Below, one piece after another: positions 1 through 8,716 of a DNA stretch of 64,000 bases; position 1 is the stretch's first letter, and every line of letters starts with the position of its first letter. A program made the position numbers and the translations under genes. Origin of the DNA: Ciceribacter sichuanensis. GTDB lineage: Bacteria > Pseudomonadota > Alphaproteobacteria > Rhizobiales > Rhizobiaceae. The DNA lies in assembly GCF_024055605.1 (NCBI RefSeq), contig NZ_JAMXLX010000001.1:1178001-1242000 (forward strand), given 5' to 3'. The notes beneath the pieces are model-generated. The model did no database searches. It saw only the letters and a program-made list of their open reading frames with translations, and had not been told where the DNA came from.

Positions 1-1188
1 TGTCCAGGAGGCGAAGGGGTCCGGCAGTTTGCTCCATGCCGATGGCGTGAAATTCTCGGCGGGCACGAGGCAGGCGTCGAGTTCCGCCGTTATCCGCCTC
101 TCATCCATGGGATCGGCGCCGATGAACACGATCTCCTGCCGGCGGTCGCCCCATTCCGGATCGAGATAGGGCGCCATGGCACGCTTGAACCCGGCATCGT
201 CAGGCCAGCGTTCGCGAGGTACCGACGCCCACCAGAGGCCCATGCGGCCGGTCCGGACCAGCGCCCCCGCCTGACTGATTGAGCCGACATGATGCGGCCT
301 CGTCGCCAGCCAGAAGAAGCCCTTGGTGCGGATGACACCCGGCCAGGCGCGGTCGATGAAGGCCTGAAATTTCGTGGGGTCGAGCGGTTGGCGCGCCTTG
401 TAGACGAAGGAACGGATGCCGTATTCCTCCGTTTCCGGCACATGGTCCTTGAAGCCGTTCAGTTCCTTGAACCAAAGCGGATGGGTTTCCGCCTTGTCGA
501 TGTCAAACAGACCGGTTCCAAGGATGTCGCGCGGTGCGACGGCACCGAAATCCGTCTCGATCACCCGCGCATCCGGGTTGAGGCCGGCGATGATCTTGAG
601 CGCGGCGTCGCGCTGTTCCGGTGTCGCGGTTCCGATCTTGTTGAGCACGACGACATCGGCGAACTCGATCTGCTCGACCAGCAGGTCTACGAGGGTTCGA
701 TTGTCGCCATCGCCCGCCGTTTCGCCTCGGTCCGCGAGAAAATCGGAGGAGGAATAGTCGTTCAGCAGATTTGCCGCGTCGACCACGGTCACCATGGTGT
801 CGAGCTCAGCTATATCGGACAGGCTCTGTCCATTGTCATCGCGAAAATCGAAGGTGGTGGCGATGGGAAGTGGCTCGGCAATACCGGTCGCCTCGATCAG
901 CAGATAGTCGAACCGGCCCTGCACGGCGAGATCCCGCACTTCGCGCAGCAGATCGTCGCGAAGCGTGCAACAGATACAGCCGTTGGTCATTTCGACCAGT
1001 TGTTCCTCCGTCCGGGAAAGTGCGGCGTCTCCATCGCGCACCAGCGCCGCGTCGATGTTCACTTCACTCATATCGTTGACGATCACCGCAACACGGAGAC
1101 CGCTTCGATTGGAAAGAACGTGGTTGAGCAGGGTTGTCTTGCCCGCTCCGAGAAAGCCGGAGAGAACAGTGACAGGCAATTTGTCCAT
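1..1188 (-). CDS. CobW/COG0523-family zinc-associated GTPase (3' end cut off)
   Basis: G3E P-loop GTPase of the COG0523 (CobW/YciC/ZigA) group, proposed zinc metallochaperones or insertases. Seen: N-terminus [12 protein letters not shown], Walker [10 protein letters not shown] (residues 11-19), the metal-binding CICC (71-74), an EATGIAEP segment and a VVLNK guanine-specificity region. The start is the ATG at 1186-1188, preceded by GGAG. The frame stays open to base 1, so 396 codons are visible; family members are about that long, so only a short C-terminal piece is missing. It lies 83 bp downstream of znuA on the same strand, which argues for zinc rather than cobalamin function, and it probably shares Zur control. 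The GTPase family is certain; the metal assignment is inferred from context. Confidence 0.9.
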   Translation of the reverse strand, partial: MDKLPVTVLSGFLGAGKTTLLNHVLSNRSGLRVAVIVNDMSEVNIDAALVRDGDAALSRTEEQLVEMTNGCICCTLRDDLLREVRDLAVQGRFDYLLIEATGIAEPLPIATTFDFRDDNGQSLSDIAELDTMVTVVDAANLLNDYSSSDFLADRGETAGDGDNRTLVDLLVEQIEFADVVVLNKIGTATPEQRDAALKIIAGLNPDARVIETDFGAVAPRDILGTGLFDIDKAETHPLWFKELNGFKDHVPETEEYGIRSFVYKARQPLDPTKFQAFIDRAWPGVIRTKGFFWLATRPHHVGSISQAGALVRTGRMGLWWASVPRERWPDDAGFKRAMAPYLDPEWGDRRQEIVFIGADPMDERRITAELDACLVPAENFTPSAWSKLPDPFASWT

Positions 1189-1271
1189 GTGACAAACTCC
1201 AAAACGTAATACTGTAACAACTAAAGGCCGCGAAAAGGCGGACTTCCGTCCGCCCTCCGCAGAGTACAAGC

Positions 1272-2288
1272 TTAATGGGACAAGCAGTCAGCCAGAGACT
1301 TGGCCATGCCGCGCAGAAGCGTTGAGTAAAGCTCGGGGCCTTCCGTGATGGCGCCGCCCTCGGGATCGAGTGTACCGCTCTTCGCGTCGGTGCCCTCCGT
1401 AACGACCTTGATCAGCTTCGGTTCGAACTGGGGTTCGGCGAAGACGCAGGCCGCGCCGAGTTCCTTGACCTTGGCATGGATTTGGGACACGCGCTCCGCA
1501 CCGGGCATCGTCTCCGGGCTGACGGTGATCGAGCCAGCGACGCGGACATGGTAGCGGTGTTCGAAATACTGGTAGGCATCGTGGAAGACGATGAAGGGCT
1601 TGTCGGCGACAGGCGCAACGGTTTCGGCGATTTCCTTGTCCAGCGCGGTCAGTTCGTCGTCCAGCGCCTTGGCGTTCGCCTTGTAGCGCGCGGCGTTGGC
1701 AGGATCGGCCTCGATCAGCGTCGCCTCGATAGCACCGGCCATTACCTTGGCGTTCATCGGGTCGAGCCAGAGATGCATGTCCGTGCCGCCATGTTCGTCA
1801 TGATGATGTTCATCGGCATGCCCGGCTTCCTCACCGCTGGCTTCAGCATGCTCTGCTCCGTGGTCGTCATGATGCTCGCCCTCGGCATGCTCGTCATGTT
1901 CGCCATGATCATGGGCTTCGAAAGCGCCGCCTTCCCTGAAGGGCAGCTTGGTAATGCCGGGAGCGTCCTCAAGTTCGACGACCTTGGCCTTGCCGGCCAG
2001 GGCATCGAGCGGCTTTTCAAGAAAAGCCTCAAGTCCGGGGCCGACCCAGAAGACCACGTCGGCATGTTCGAGAGCCCGGGCATTGGACGGCTTCATGTTA
2101 TAGGTGTGGGGGGAAGCCGCGCCCTCCACGATCAGGCTCGGTTCCGCAACGCCCTTCATGATGGCTGCCACGAGCGAGTGGATCGGCTTGATCGACACCA
2201 CGACTTCCGGCGGCGCGGCAAAGGCGAGCGAAGGCATAAATAGAAGAGCTGCCGTGGTGGTGAAAAGGCCGGCGCGGGACTTGATCAT
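1272..2288 (-). CDS. znuA: Zinc ABC transporter substrate-binding protein ZnuA
   Basis: Periplasmic high-affinity zinc-binding protein that delivers Zn(II) to ZnuB. Seen: a Sec signal peptide with cleavage near residue 24 ([11 protein letters not shown]), the cluster A-I metal-binding fold with candidate zinc histidines H61, H172 and H236, and a long His/Asp/Glu-rich loop at about 126-167, typical of ZnuA and absent from manganese-binding homologues. The length, 338 aa, fits the family. The start at 2288 is preceded by GGAGA. It is transcribed divergently from znuC across a Zur-like palindrome, with the COG0523 GTPase downstream. Confidence 0.97.
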   Translation of the reverse strand: MIKSRAGLFTTTAALLFMPSLAFAAPPEVVVSIKPIHSLVAAIMKGVAEPSLIVEGAASPHTYNMKPSNARALEHADVVFWVGPGLEAFLEKPLDALAGKAKVVELEDAPGITKLPFREGGAFEAHDHGEHDEHAEGEHHDDHGAEHAEASGEEAGHADEHHHDEHGGTDMHLWLDPMNAKVMAGAIEATLIEADPANAARYKANAKALDDELTALDKEIAETVAPVADKPFIVFHDAYQYFEHRYHVRVAGSITVSPETMPGAERVSQIHAKVKELGAACVFAEPQFEPKLIKVVTEGTDAKSGTLDPEGGAITEGPELYSTLLRGMAKSLADCLSH

Positions 2289-2314
2289 AGGGGTATCTCC
2301 ATCTTGAATGTGTT

Positions 2315-2331
2315 ATGTAATAATATTACAT
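2315..2331. promoter_or_regulatory. Zur-box-like palindrome between znuA and znuC
   Basis: A perfect 8-bp inverted repeat with one central base, ATGTAATA-A-TATTACAT, lies in the 105-bp divergent interval between the znuA and znuC starts. AT-rich palindromes of this sort are the expected operator for the Fur-family repressor Zur, which is encoded by the last gene of the znuCB-zur cluster. A second, weaker imperfect repeat follows at about 2336-2352. Zur binding is inferred from position and symmetry. Confidence 0.7.
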
Positions 2332-2393
2332 TCATTGCGTAACGCTATAACGTGTGGCATAGCGTCGTGCAACAACAAATTTTCGGGGTCACG

Positions 2394-3356
2394 ATGTCCC
2401 AGCCAGAAACTAGAAACGATCAGCCGCTGGTCATGCTGCAGGAGGCCGGCATCCGCAGAAGCGGGCGCTGGCTCGTTCGCGGCGTCGAATTTTCCGTGGC
2501 GCCCGGAGAGATCGTCACGCTGATCGGTCCGAACGGTTCCGGAAAGTCGACGAGCGCCAAGATGGCGATCGGCGTGCTGAAGCCGGATGAGGGCAGGGTC
2601 GAGCGCAAGCCCGGTCTTCGCGTCGGTTATGTACCGCAGAAGCTGGCCGTCGACTGGACCATGCCGCTGACCGTCAAGCGCTTGATGAGCCTTACGGGAC
2701 CTTTGCCTGAGAACGAGATCAAGTTGGTGCTGGCGGCCGTGGGCATTGCCCATCTCGCATCTGCAGAGGTGCAGCATCTGTCGGGCGGGGAATTCCAGCG
2801 CGCCTTGCTTGCCCGCGCCATCGCCCGCAAGCCCGACCTGCTGGTACTGGACGAACCGGTTCAAGGCGTGGATTTCTCCGGCGAAATCGCGCTCTACGAT
2901 CTCATCACCTCGATCCGCAATTCCACCGGTTGCGGCATCCTGCTGATTTCCCACGACCTGCACGTCGTCATGGCCGAAACGGACACCGTCATCTGCCTCA
3001 ACGGTCATGTCTGTTGCCGCGGCACCCCGGCGGCCGTCAGCCAGAGCCCGGAATATATGCGGCTCTTCGGCGCCAATGCAGGCCGCACGCTCGCTGTCTA
3101 CAGCCACGATCACGACCATACCCATCTGCCCGACGGTCGAGTCATGCACAGCGATGGCAGCGTAACCGAACATTGCCATCCGGGTGATGGCCACCATCAT
3201 CATGATGAGGACCATCAGCATCGCGAACACGACCATGACCACCATCACGAAGATCACCATCATGGCCATGTGCATGGCGGGATTGATCAGGAAGCGACAG
3301 GCGGGGGAGCCGTTCTAACCCCGGCGGACGAGAGCAGGGAGAACAATCATGTTTGA
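2394..3356 (+). CDS. znuC: Zinc ABC transporter ATPase ZnuC with histidine-rich C-terminal tail
   Basis: Cytoplasmic ATPase that powers ZnuB. Seen: Walker A GPNGSGKST (45-53), signature LSGGE (129-133), Walker B LLVLDEP (149-155) and the H-loop LISHD. The last about 80 residues form a tail packed with His and Asp (about 238-294), much longer than in enterobacterial ZnuC (about 250 aa), which suggests local zinc buffering or sensing. I chose the ATG at 2394 (MSQPETRND), preceded by CGGGG; an in-frame upstream start at 2352 would add 14 residues and extend further towards the palindrome. The 3' end overlaps znuB by 8 bp. Confidence 0.96.
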   Translation: MSQPETRNDQPLVMLQEAGIRRSGRWLVRGVEFSVAPGEIVTLIGPNGSGKSTSAKMAIGVLKPDEGRVERKPGLRVGYVPQKLAVDWTMPLTVKRLMSLTGPLPENEIKLVLAAVGIAHLASAEVQHLSGGEFQRALLARAIARKPDLLVLDEPVQGVDFSGEIALYDLITSIRNSTGCGILLISHDLHVVMAETDTVICLNGHVCCRGTPAAVSQSPEYMRLFGANAGRTLAVYSHDHDHTHLPDGRVMHSDGSVTEHCHPGDGHHHHDEDHQHREHDHDHHHEDHHHGHVHGGIDQEATGGGAVLTPADESRENNHV

Positions 3357-4164
3357 CGATTTCTTCCTGCGCGCAATGCTGGCGGGTATCGGGCTGGCGC
3401 TGACCACCGGTCCGCTCGGCTGTTTCGTCATCTGGCGTCGCATGGCCTATTTCGGCGATACCATGGCCCATTCTGCGCTTCTCGGTGTCGCGCTTTCGCT
3501 GCTGCTGTCGCTCAATCTGATGGTGAGCGTCTTCGTCGTGGCGTCGATGGTCTCGCTTCTGCTGCTTCTCCTGCAGCGGCGGCAGGCACTCTCGGCTGAT
3601 GCGCTGCTCGGCATACTCAGCCACGCGACACTGGCGATCGGCCTCGTGATGGTCGCCTTCATGACCCGGGTGCGCATCGATCTGGTGGCCTTCCTCTTTG
3701 GGGATATCCTTGCGGTCGACAGCACCGATATCGTCGTCGTCTGGGTCGGCGGCGCTGTGGTGCTTGGCATGATCGCCTGGCTCTGGCGTCCGCTGCTGGC
3801 TGCGACCGTCAATGCGGAACTTGCCGAGGCCGAGGGATTGCAGCCCGAGCGGGCGCGTCTTGCCTTCATGCTGCTGATGGCACTGGTGATCGCCATTGCG
3901 ATGAAGATCGTTGGAATCATGCTGATCACGTCGCTGTTGATCATTCCCGCCGCTACAGCGCGTCGGTTTGCAACGACGCCCGAGGTTATGGCGGTCTTCG
4001 CATCGCTCATCGGCGCAGTCGCCGTCGTCTTTGGTCTTTTCGGATCATTGACCTATGATACGCCGTCCGGCCCTTCGATTGTCGTGGCGGCCCTTGTACT
4101 CTTTCTCTTGAGTCTTTTACCCAAGCCCGGACGCGAGGGTGCAGAGACGAACAGGCAGGGATAG
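3349..4164 (+). CDS. znuB: Zinc ABC transporter permease ZnuB
   Basis: Integral inner-membrane subunit of the high-affinity zinc importer. Seen: 271 aa with about eight hydrophobic segments, including the N-terminal FFLRAMLAGIGLALTTGPLG and a C-terminal helix VVAALVLFLLSLLP. ABC-3 family features include FGDTMAHSALLGVA near residue 40 and LLIIPAATARRFA near 200. The start codon lies inside the end of znuC (8-bp overlap), so the two are translationally coupled. zur begins 5 bp after the stop, giving a znuC-znuB-zur operon. Confidence 0.96.
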   Translation: MFDDFFLRAMLAGIGLALTTGPLGCFVIWRRMAYFGDTMAHSALLGVALSLLLSLNLMVSVFVVASMVSLLLLLLQRRQALSADALLGILSHATLAIGLVMVAFMTRVRIDLVAFLFGDILAVDSTDIVVVWVGGAVVLGMIAWLWRPLLAATVNAELAEAEGLQPERARLAFMLLMALVIAIAMKIVGIMLITSLLIIPAATARRFATTPEVMAVFASLIGAVAVVFGLFGSLTYDTPSGPSIVVAALVLFLLSLLPKPGREGAETNRQG

Positions 4165-4169
4165 GCCCC

Positions 4170-4565
4170 ATGACAACGCCACAACTGACGAAGAACCAAT
4201 CGCTTGTCTTCGACGCATTGACGGAATCGGTTGGACCGCTTTCGGCCTACGGGATCCTTGACCGCCTGCGTGATCACGGGTTCCGGGCGCCGCTACAGGT
4301 CTATCGGGCGCTCGACAAGCTGGTCGAGATGGGGCTGGTGCATCGCCTTGAGAGCATCAACTCCTTCGTGGTCTGCGCCCATCCCAAGCAGGATTGCTGC
4401 CATCATGGCACGGTCGCCTTCGCGATCTGCAACAAATGCGGCCGTGTCAGCGAATTCCACGATCACGCCATCGATCATCGGCTGGCGGACTGGGCCAAGG
4501 GCCAGCGCTTCAAGGCGGAAAAGACGACGATCGAGATCCGGGGCCTCTGCGCCGAATGCGCCTGA
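4170..4565 (+). CDS. zur: Zinc uptake regulator Zur (Fur family)
   Basis: DNA-binding repressor that senses cytosolic zinc. Seen: 131 aa with a Fur-type winged helix over residues 10-62 (LTKNQSLVFDAL, APLQVYRALDKL), the regulatory HxC-rich stretch HPKQDCCHHG (71-80), and two CxxC pairs, C87/C90 and C127/C130, which hold the structural zinc. Its place as third gene of the znuCB operon identifies it as Zur rather than Fur or PerR. It should bind the palindrome at 2315-2331 and so control both znuA and its own operon. Confidence 0.95.
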   Translation: MTTPQLTKNQSLVFDALTESVGPLSAYGILDRLRDHGFRAPLQVYRALDKLVEMGLVHRLESINSFVVCAHPKQDCCHHGTVAFAICNKCGRVSEFHDHAIDHRLADWAKGQRFKAEKTTIEIRGLCAECA

Positions 4566-4586
4566 CCGGCAACCAACCCCGCTGAA

Positions 4587-5114
4587 TCAGATCTGCTTGA
4601 GATTGCGGGCGAAGCGCTGCCAGTTGCGTACGTAGTTTTCCGCCGACAAGGTGAGCCCTGCCGCCGAGGCCTCGTCCAGGGTTCTGACGACCCGGGCGGG
4701 TGAACCGACGATCAGCGAATTGTCGGGGAATTCCTTGTTCTCGGTAATCAGCGCGTTTGCGCCAACGAGGCAGTTGCTGCCGATTTTCGCGCCGTTCAGA
4801 ACGGTAACGCCCATGCCGATCAGGGAATTGTCGCCGATCGTGCAGCCATGAATGATGGCGTGGTGCCCGATCGTGCAGCCCCTGCCGATCGTCACAGGAA
4901 AGCGCGGGTCCGTATGGATCATCACGCCTTCCTGAATATTGGTCCGTTCGCCGATGACAATCGGTTCGTTGTCGCCGCGCAGGACGGCTCCGAACCAGAT
5001 GCCGACGTCCTCGCCGAGATCGACCTGCCCGATCACATGAGCGTCGGGCGCGATCCAGAAACGCCCCTCATGGGGTGTCTTCGGCGAAAGATTTCCGAGC
5101 GAATATAGCGGCAT
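4587..5114 (-). CDS. Gamma-carbonic-anhydrase-like hexapeptide-repeat protein
   Basis: Left-handed beta-helix protein of the YrdA/PaaY/CaiE type (gamma-CA-like). Seen: repeated hexapeptide pattern throughout its 175 aa (for example IGQVDLGEDVGIWFG, IGRGCTIGHHAIIHG). The candidate metal histidines are in MIHTD and in the GHHAIIHG segment, as in zinc-containing trimers of this family. Carbonic anhydrase activity is not established for most bacterial members. The gene is convergent with zur (21 bp between stops) and shares a strand with the genes to its right. Family assignment is firm, substrate unknown. Confidence 0.9.
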   Translation of the reverse strand: MPLYSLGNLSPKTPHEGRFWIAPDAHVIGQVDLGEDVGIWFGAVLRGDNEPIVIGERTNIQEGVMIHTDPRFPVTIGRGCTIGHHAIIHGCTIGDNSLIGMGVTVLNGAKIGSNCLVGANALITENKEFPDNSLIVGSPARVVRTLDEASAAGLTLSAENYVRNWQRFARNLKQI

Positions 5115-5141
5115 GGAATGGTATCCGTCGTTCAGCCGTCT

Positions 5142-5411
5142 TCAGCGCAGGCGCAGAAGAACAGGAAAACGGCCGGCCTGCGAAGAGACGTGCAGGTGGA
5201 TATTGGCTTCCGGCTGCGAATAACGCCAGGCGCGTGCGCCGTGGCAGAGCAGCAGGCCGATCAGATCCTTGGTGCGCGAGCGCTTACGGCTAAGTCCGAG
5301 ATCGGCAAGCCGGAACGCAGCCTCGTGCAGCGGATGCAGGCCGTAATGCCCTCCGCGGCTTTCGTTGTCCTGGCTCGCCGCGAATTCTAAGTGCTTTTCG
5401 TTCGATGCCAT
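5142..5411 (-). CDS. Conserved hypothetical protein, 89 aa
   Basis: Small soluble-looking protein, MASNEKHLEF at its N-terminus and rich in basic residues in the second half (LSRKRSRTKD), with no signal peptide or membrane segment. I placed the start at 5411 rather than the longer in-frame start at 5483, because the latter would lie inside the preceding carboxypeptidase gene. It sits 46 bp downstream of the DD-carboxypeptidase on the same strand and 27 bp before the gamma-CA-like gene, so it could be cotranscribed with either. Function not recognised. Confidence 0.6.
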   Translation of the reverse strand: MASNEKHLEFAASQDNESRGGHYGLHPLHEAAFRLADLGLSRKRSRTKDLIGLLLCHGARAWRYSQPEANIHLHVSSQAGRFPVLLRLR

Positions 5412-5457
5412 GTTCGTTACCTCGTACGCGATAAAAATCGAGGTCGGGAGGCGACTG

Positions 5458-6948
5458 TCACTGCATTGCAGCCCAGCAGCCAATACCCACCTTTTTCAAG
5501 CTCTTGCATGCATTAACCGCTGTCTTCTGGTCGTCGAAGCCACCGAACCGCGCGCGATAAAGTTGCTCCGAACCACTGTTGTAGGCGACGGTGAAAGGGG
5601 TGGCGGAACGCAATACCTTGCCGCCTTTATCCTGCGCCTTGCGCAGGAGTGTCATGGCCTGTTCCCGATCCGGCGAGGTGCCGATCTGGATGACCCAACC
5701 CGTCGAAGGCTGAGTGGAGGCCGTTGTCGTCTGGTCGAGATCCACCGGTTTCACGGCTGCCTGTGCGACGGATTCTTCCTCTTCCGCAAGAGACTGCGGT
5801 GCGGCTGAGGCCTTTACGTTCGGCATATAGGCCGGAGCCGGCTGCGGAACGGGCACTCCTGCGGAAAGCGGGCGTTCCGGTGTTCCCGTAGCGGCCTTCA
5901 GCGCCGCTGCGGCACCGTTGTCGTTTGCCGGTGCGGCGAAGGCCGAAGCGACGGCGCCATTCTTGTAGCGCGTATCGGGAAGCGGGCCGTCGGAAGGCAA
6001 GCGCGGTGTGCTGGCGGAGACTGCAGGCTCTTCCGCGGCAGCGGCAGCCACAGACGGGGCTACCGATGTGTTGACCTTGGCGATCAGGTCGCCACCGCCG
6101 CCGGAGCGGGAGGCTTTCGGCATATAGCGCAGAACGAGCTGCTTCATGGTTTCGTTGCGCTTGGCGCCCGAGGAGGAGCCCATCACGACGCCGACAATCG
6201 AGCGGCCGTCAGCCTGGGCCGACGTCACGAGATTGTAGCCAGCCGCCCGCGTGTAGCCGGTCTTGATACCATCGACGCCGCGAACCGCACCGAGAAGGCG
6301 GTTATGATTGCCGATTGTCTGCTTGCCGAACTGGAAGCTGCGGGTGGAGAAGTAACCGAAGTACTGCGGGAAATGCTGCCGAAGCGCGATGCCGAGACGG
6401 GCCTGGTCGCGGGCGGTGGTCATCTGCGCCGTATTGGGCAGGCCGTTGGCGTTACGATAGGTGGTCTTGGTCATGCCGAGGCTGCGGGCTTTGGCGGTCA
6501 TCTGCTGGGCGAAACGGCTTTCGGAGCCGCCGAGATATTCGCCAAGGGCTGTTGCCATGTCATTGGCGGATCGCGTCACGAGAGCAAGAATTGCCTGCTC
6601 GACCGTTACCGAACGACCCGCACCAACGCCGAGTTTCGACGGAGGCTCCGCAGCAGCGTTGGCCGATACCGGCACCTTGCTGTCCAGGCGGATACGACCC
6701 GCTTCGAGCGCCTCGAAGGTGAGATAGAGCGTCATCATCTTGGTGAGGGACGCTGGATAGCGAAGGCTGTCGGCATCCTCGCTGTAGAGAACCTTGCCCG
6801 TGCCGGCGTCGACAACAATGCCGGCATATTTGGGCGCGGCATCGGCCGAGCCGACGTTGACACCGACTGCTGCCGCGAAAACCAGAGCGGCCGCCGCCAG
6901 CTTCTGCATCTTTCGCGCGAGGTTGAGACTTCCAATTCTATTCTGCAC
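5458..6948 (-). CDS. D-alanyl-D-alanine carboxypeptidase (PBP5/6 type) with SPOR domain
   Basis: Periplasmic low-molecular-mass penicillin-binding protein that trims the terminal D-Ala from peptidoglycan pentapeptides. Seen: signal peptide ending near residue 38 (VGSADA), catalytic SLTK with nucleophile S67 and K70, SAN at 127-129, and KTG at 229-231 in IKTGYTRAAG. A Pro/Ala-rich low-complexity linker (about 280-415) leads to a C-terminal SPOR domain (about 417-496) that binds denuded septal glycan. The peptidase-plus-SPOR arrangement is usual in rhizobial DacA-like proteins and points to action at division sites. The 496-aa length is long because of the linker. Confidence 0.95.
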   Translation of the reverse strand: MQNRIGSLNLARKMQKLAAAALVFAAAVGVNVGSADAAPKYAGIVVDAGTGKVLYSEDADSLRYPASLTKMMTLYLTFEALEAGRIRLDSKVPVSANAAAEPPSKLGVGAGRSVTVEQAILALVTRSANDMATALGEYLGGSESRFAQQMTAKARSLGMTKTTYRNANGLPNTAQMTTARDQARLGIALRQHFPQYFGYFSTRSFQFGKQTIGNHNRLLGAVRGVDGIKTGYTRAAGYNLVTSAQADGRSIVGVVMGSSSGAKRNETMKQLVLRYMPKASRSGGGGDLIAKVNTSVAPSVAAAAAEEPAVSASTPRLPSDGPLPDTRYKNGAVASAFAAPANDNGAAAALKAATGTPERPLSAGVPVPQPAPAYMPNVKASAAPQSLAEEEESVAQAAVKPVDLDQTTTASTQPSTGWVIQIGTSPDREQAMTLLRKAQDKGGKVLRSATPFTVAYNSGSEQLYRARFGGFDDQKTAVNACKSLKKVGIGCWAAMQ

Positions 6949-7043
6949 CGCAAGAACTCTTTAAATGCTGATCATCTGGGATCCGGGCTCGCCCCCACGT
7001 GCCCAATTCGGGAAAGTCTACGGCCGCAGCCTTACCAAGAGGT

Positions 7044-7835
7044 TTATAATGAATCATTCCTTGCCGGATCCCGTTGCATTTTATGGGAGGGCGCGAGGGG
7101 CGGGGCCTTGATGCGTGCTTCAATGTGACCCCGGATGGCCGTGTCGATAGCCAGCCAATCCTTTAACATCAGGCTTGAGAACCGGTAGAGAACCGTCAGG
7201 TCCTTCCCGACATGGATGTCGCGCTGGCAATCGCCGCTGGTGGCCAGCGATGGATCGGCGGGAAGGATGCAGCGGACGGCGTAGCGTGTCCCGTCGGGAA
7301 GGTCTGCGGTGAGCAGCGTCTCGTTGTCGTAGCCGGTGCCCCGGCGAAACTTGTGAAGCGTAAGTCCGGCCGGACCATTTTGCGGTGAGCCGCCGAACAG
7401 GAGTGAATAGATCGGCTCCACCCGACCGGACATGTCGCGGGACATGGTGCTCTGTGAAAGCTGCAGGAAAATCAGGGAGTCGGTGCTTGCTATGTCGTCG
7501 AACCGACGCCTCAGGTCCTTGCTGTAGCCGGTCATTTCCGGCCAGAGCAGATAGAGGTCGATCCGTTCGCTCTCGCCATCCCGGCGCTGGTCCTCGAAGC
7601 GGGTGGTGTTCGCCTCCAGTTGCAGTTGGTCCTGCCCGATGGCGACGGTGAAACTGGCCGTGCTATCGCTATGGCCGGCAAGCACCAGCTCCTGTCCGAA
7701 GCTGCGGCCGAAGACATGGACTGCTAGAGAAAGAAGGGCGAGGGCGGCGATCGCAGAGGTTACGATGAACAGAAAGCGATTGGATATCAGCGGGCTGTGG
7801 TGGTGCGCATCGTCTGCCGTGTTTGCCATGCCCAT
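7044..7835 (-). CDS. Uncharacterised single-pass membrane protein, 263 aa
   Basis: I do not recognise a named family. Seen: a short cytoplasmic N-terminus (MGMANTADDAHHH), one transmembrane helix at about 23-45 (LFIVTSAIAALALLSLAVHV), then a probably periplasmic domain of about 215 residues with an acidic/aromatic core (DLYLLWPEMTGYS, IYSLLFGGSP) and a cysteine pair (RCILP ... GDCQRD) that may form a disulfide. Transcribed on the minus strand upstream of the carboxypeptidase with 95 bp between them; it could relate to envelope function, but this is only context. Confidence 0.75.
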   Translation of the reverse strand: MGMANTADDAHHHSPLISNRFLFIVTSAIAALALLSLAVHVFGRSFGQELVLAGHSDSTASFTVAIGQDQLQLEANTTRFEDQRRDGESERIDLYLLWPEMTGYSKDLRRRFDDIASTDSLIFLQLSQSTMSRDMSGRVEPIYSLLFGGSPQNGPAGLTLHKFRRGTGYDNETLLTADLPDGTRYAVRCILPADPSLATSGDCQRDIHVGKDLTVLYRFSSLMLKDWLAIDTAIRGHIEARIKAPPLAPSHKMQRDPARNDSL

Positions 7836-8003
7836 CCCTTGCCCCGGTGTGCAACTCGCAGCCTCCGCCCAGTGTCGTCATCGGCGGTCGGCTTTCGAAT
7901 CCTTGATCTTTTATCGTGGGTGAGCGTCGATGAAGATGGTTAACGCCGCGTAAAGGGTCGCGGTGGCGCCAGGTGCCGCACAGGCATTCGGTCGAAAAAA
8001 AGT

Positions 8004-8034
8004 GAGCCGGTCCCGGGATGAGCGGGACCGGCTC
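8004..8034 (-). terminator. Rho-independent terminator after the BTLCP gene
   Basis: A perfect 12-bp stem, GAGCCGGTCCCG paired with CGGGACCGGCTC, with a 7-base loop. On the minus strand it is followed by a run of seven T (complement of 7995-8001). It lies 70 bp past the stop of the minus-strand peptidase gene. Confidence 0.88.
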
Positions 8035-8104
8035 GTTGGCTCCGGTCGGGGACGGGGTATGCGGGGGACAGACCGGGCCAGAAGCAGTGAAGCCTGCTCG
8101 CGGG

Positions 8105-8716
8105 CTAGTTCGTGCCGACGCTGCCGACTGCGGGTGCGCGACCGTCCTGAAGCTTGACCCAGCGGCCGGGATCATCGGTCGACTGGCGCTTGAGGTAGGT
8201 GTATTCCGTGTCTGACCAGAGCAGCACCTTGTTGCGCATGTTGTCGAGAACGAAGTCGCCGCGGTCGGTTCTTACCGTCAGCACCGCGTGACCTTCTCCG
8301 CTCGGCTGTAATACGACTGTAATCAACAGGTCAGCTGGCGAGAACCCCTTTTCCATCAAAAGCTTGCGCTTGAGGAGGACGAAGTCTTCGCAATCGCCGA
8401 CGGTGCGCGGATAGGCCCAGCGCTCCTCTACGCCGTAGATCTCCATGTCGGTCATCGGCGTGATCGAGCTGTTGACGGTGTAGTTCACGTCGAGCAGGAC
8501 TTTCCAGTTATCCTCGGTCAGCAGGGTCGGGCCCGTATCGCCGCTGGCTGGCCGGCATTCGCTCGCATAGGTCTTGCAGAATTCGTAGTGACCGATCGGC
8601 GGATTTGCCTTGCCGATGATCTTCATGCTGGCGGGTACTGCGGCGGCCGGCGCGGCGAGCGCTCCAAGTAGCGCGGCGGTTAAAAATCCAATCCCCAGAG
8701 TTTTCTTTTTTGTCAT
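8105..8716 (-). CDS. BTLCP-family transglutaminase-like cysteine peptidase
   Basis: Exported member of the bacterial transglutaminase-like cysteine proteinase family (LapG-like fold). Seen: signal peptide to about residue 26 (LGALAAPAAA), catalytic triad Cys109 in GDCEDF, His143 in GHAVLTV and Asp158 in LDN, and 203 aa overall, normal for the family. LapG-type members cleave large surface adhesins under c-di-GMP control; the neighbouring tandem PilZ gene upstream and the autotransporter elsewhere in the window make that link tempting, but no LapD is present here and rhizobial BTLCPs are mostly uncharacterised. It has its own terminator and an AT-rich upstream region. Confidence 0.92.
   Translation of the reverse strand: MTKKKTLGIGFLTAALLGALAAPAAAVPASMKIIGKANPPIGHYEFCKTYASECRPASGDTGPTLLTEDNWKVLLDVNYTVNSSITPMTDMEIYGVEERWAYPRTVGDCEDFVLLKRKLLMEKGFSPADLLITVVLQPSGEGHAVLTVRTDRGDFVLDNMRNKVLLWSDTEYTYLKRQSTDDPGRWVKLQDGRAPAVGSVGTN

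Noticed and set aside
289..1209. 306-codon plus-strand ORF
   Set aside because: Antisense of the clear COG0523 GTPase; its translation has no family pattern while the opposite strand has Walker A and CICC.
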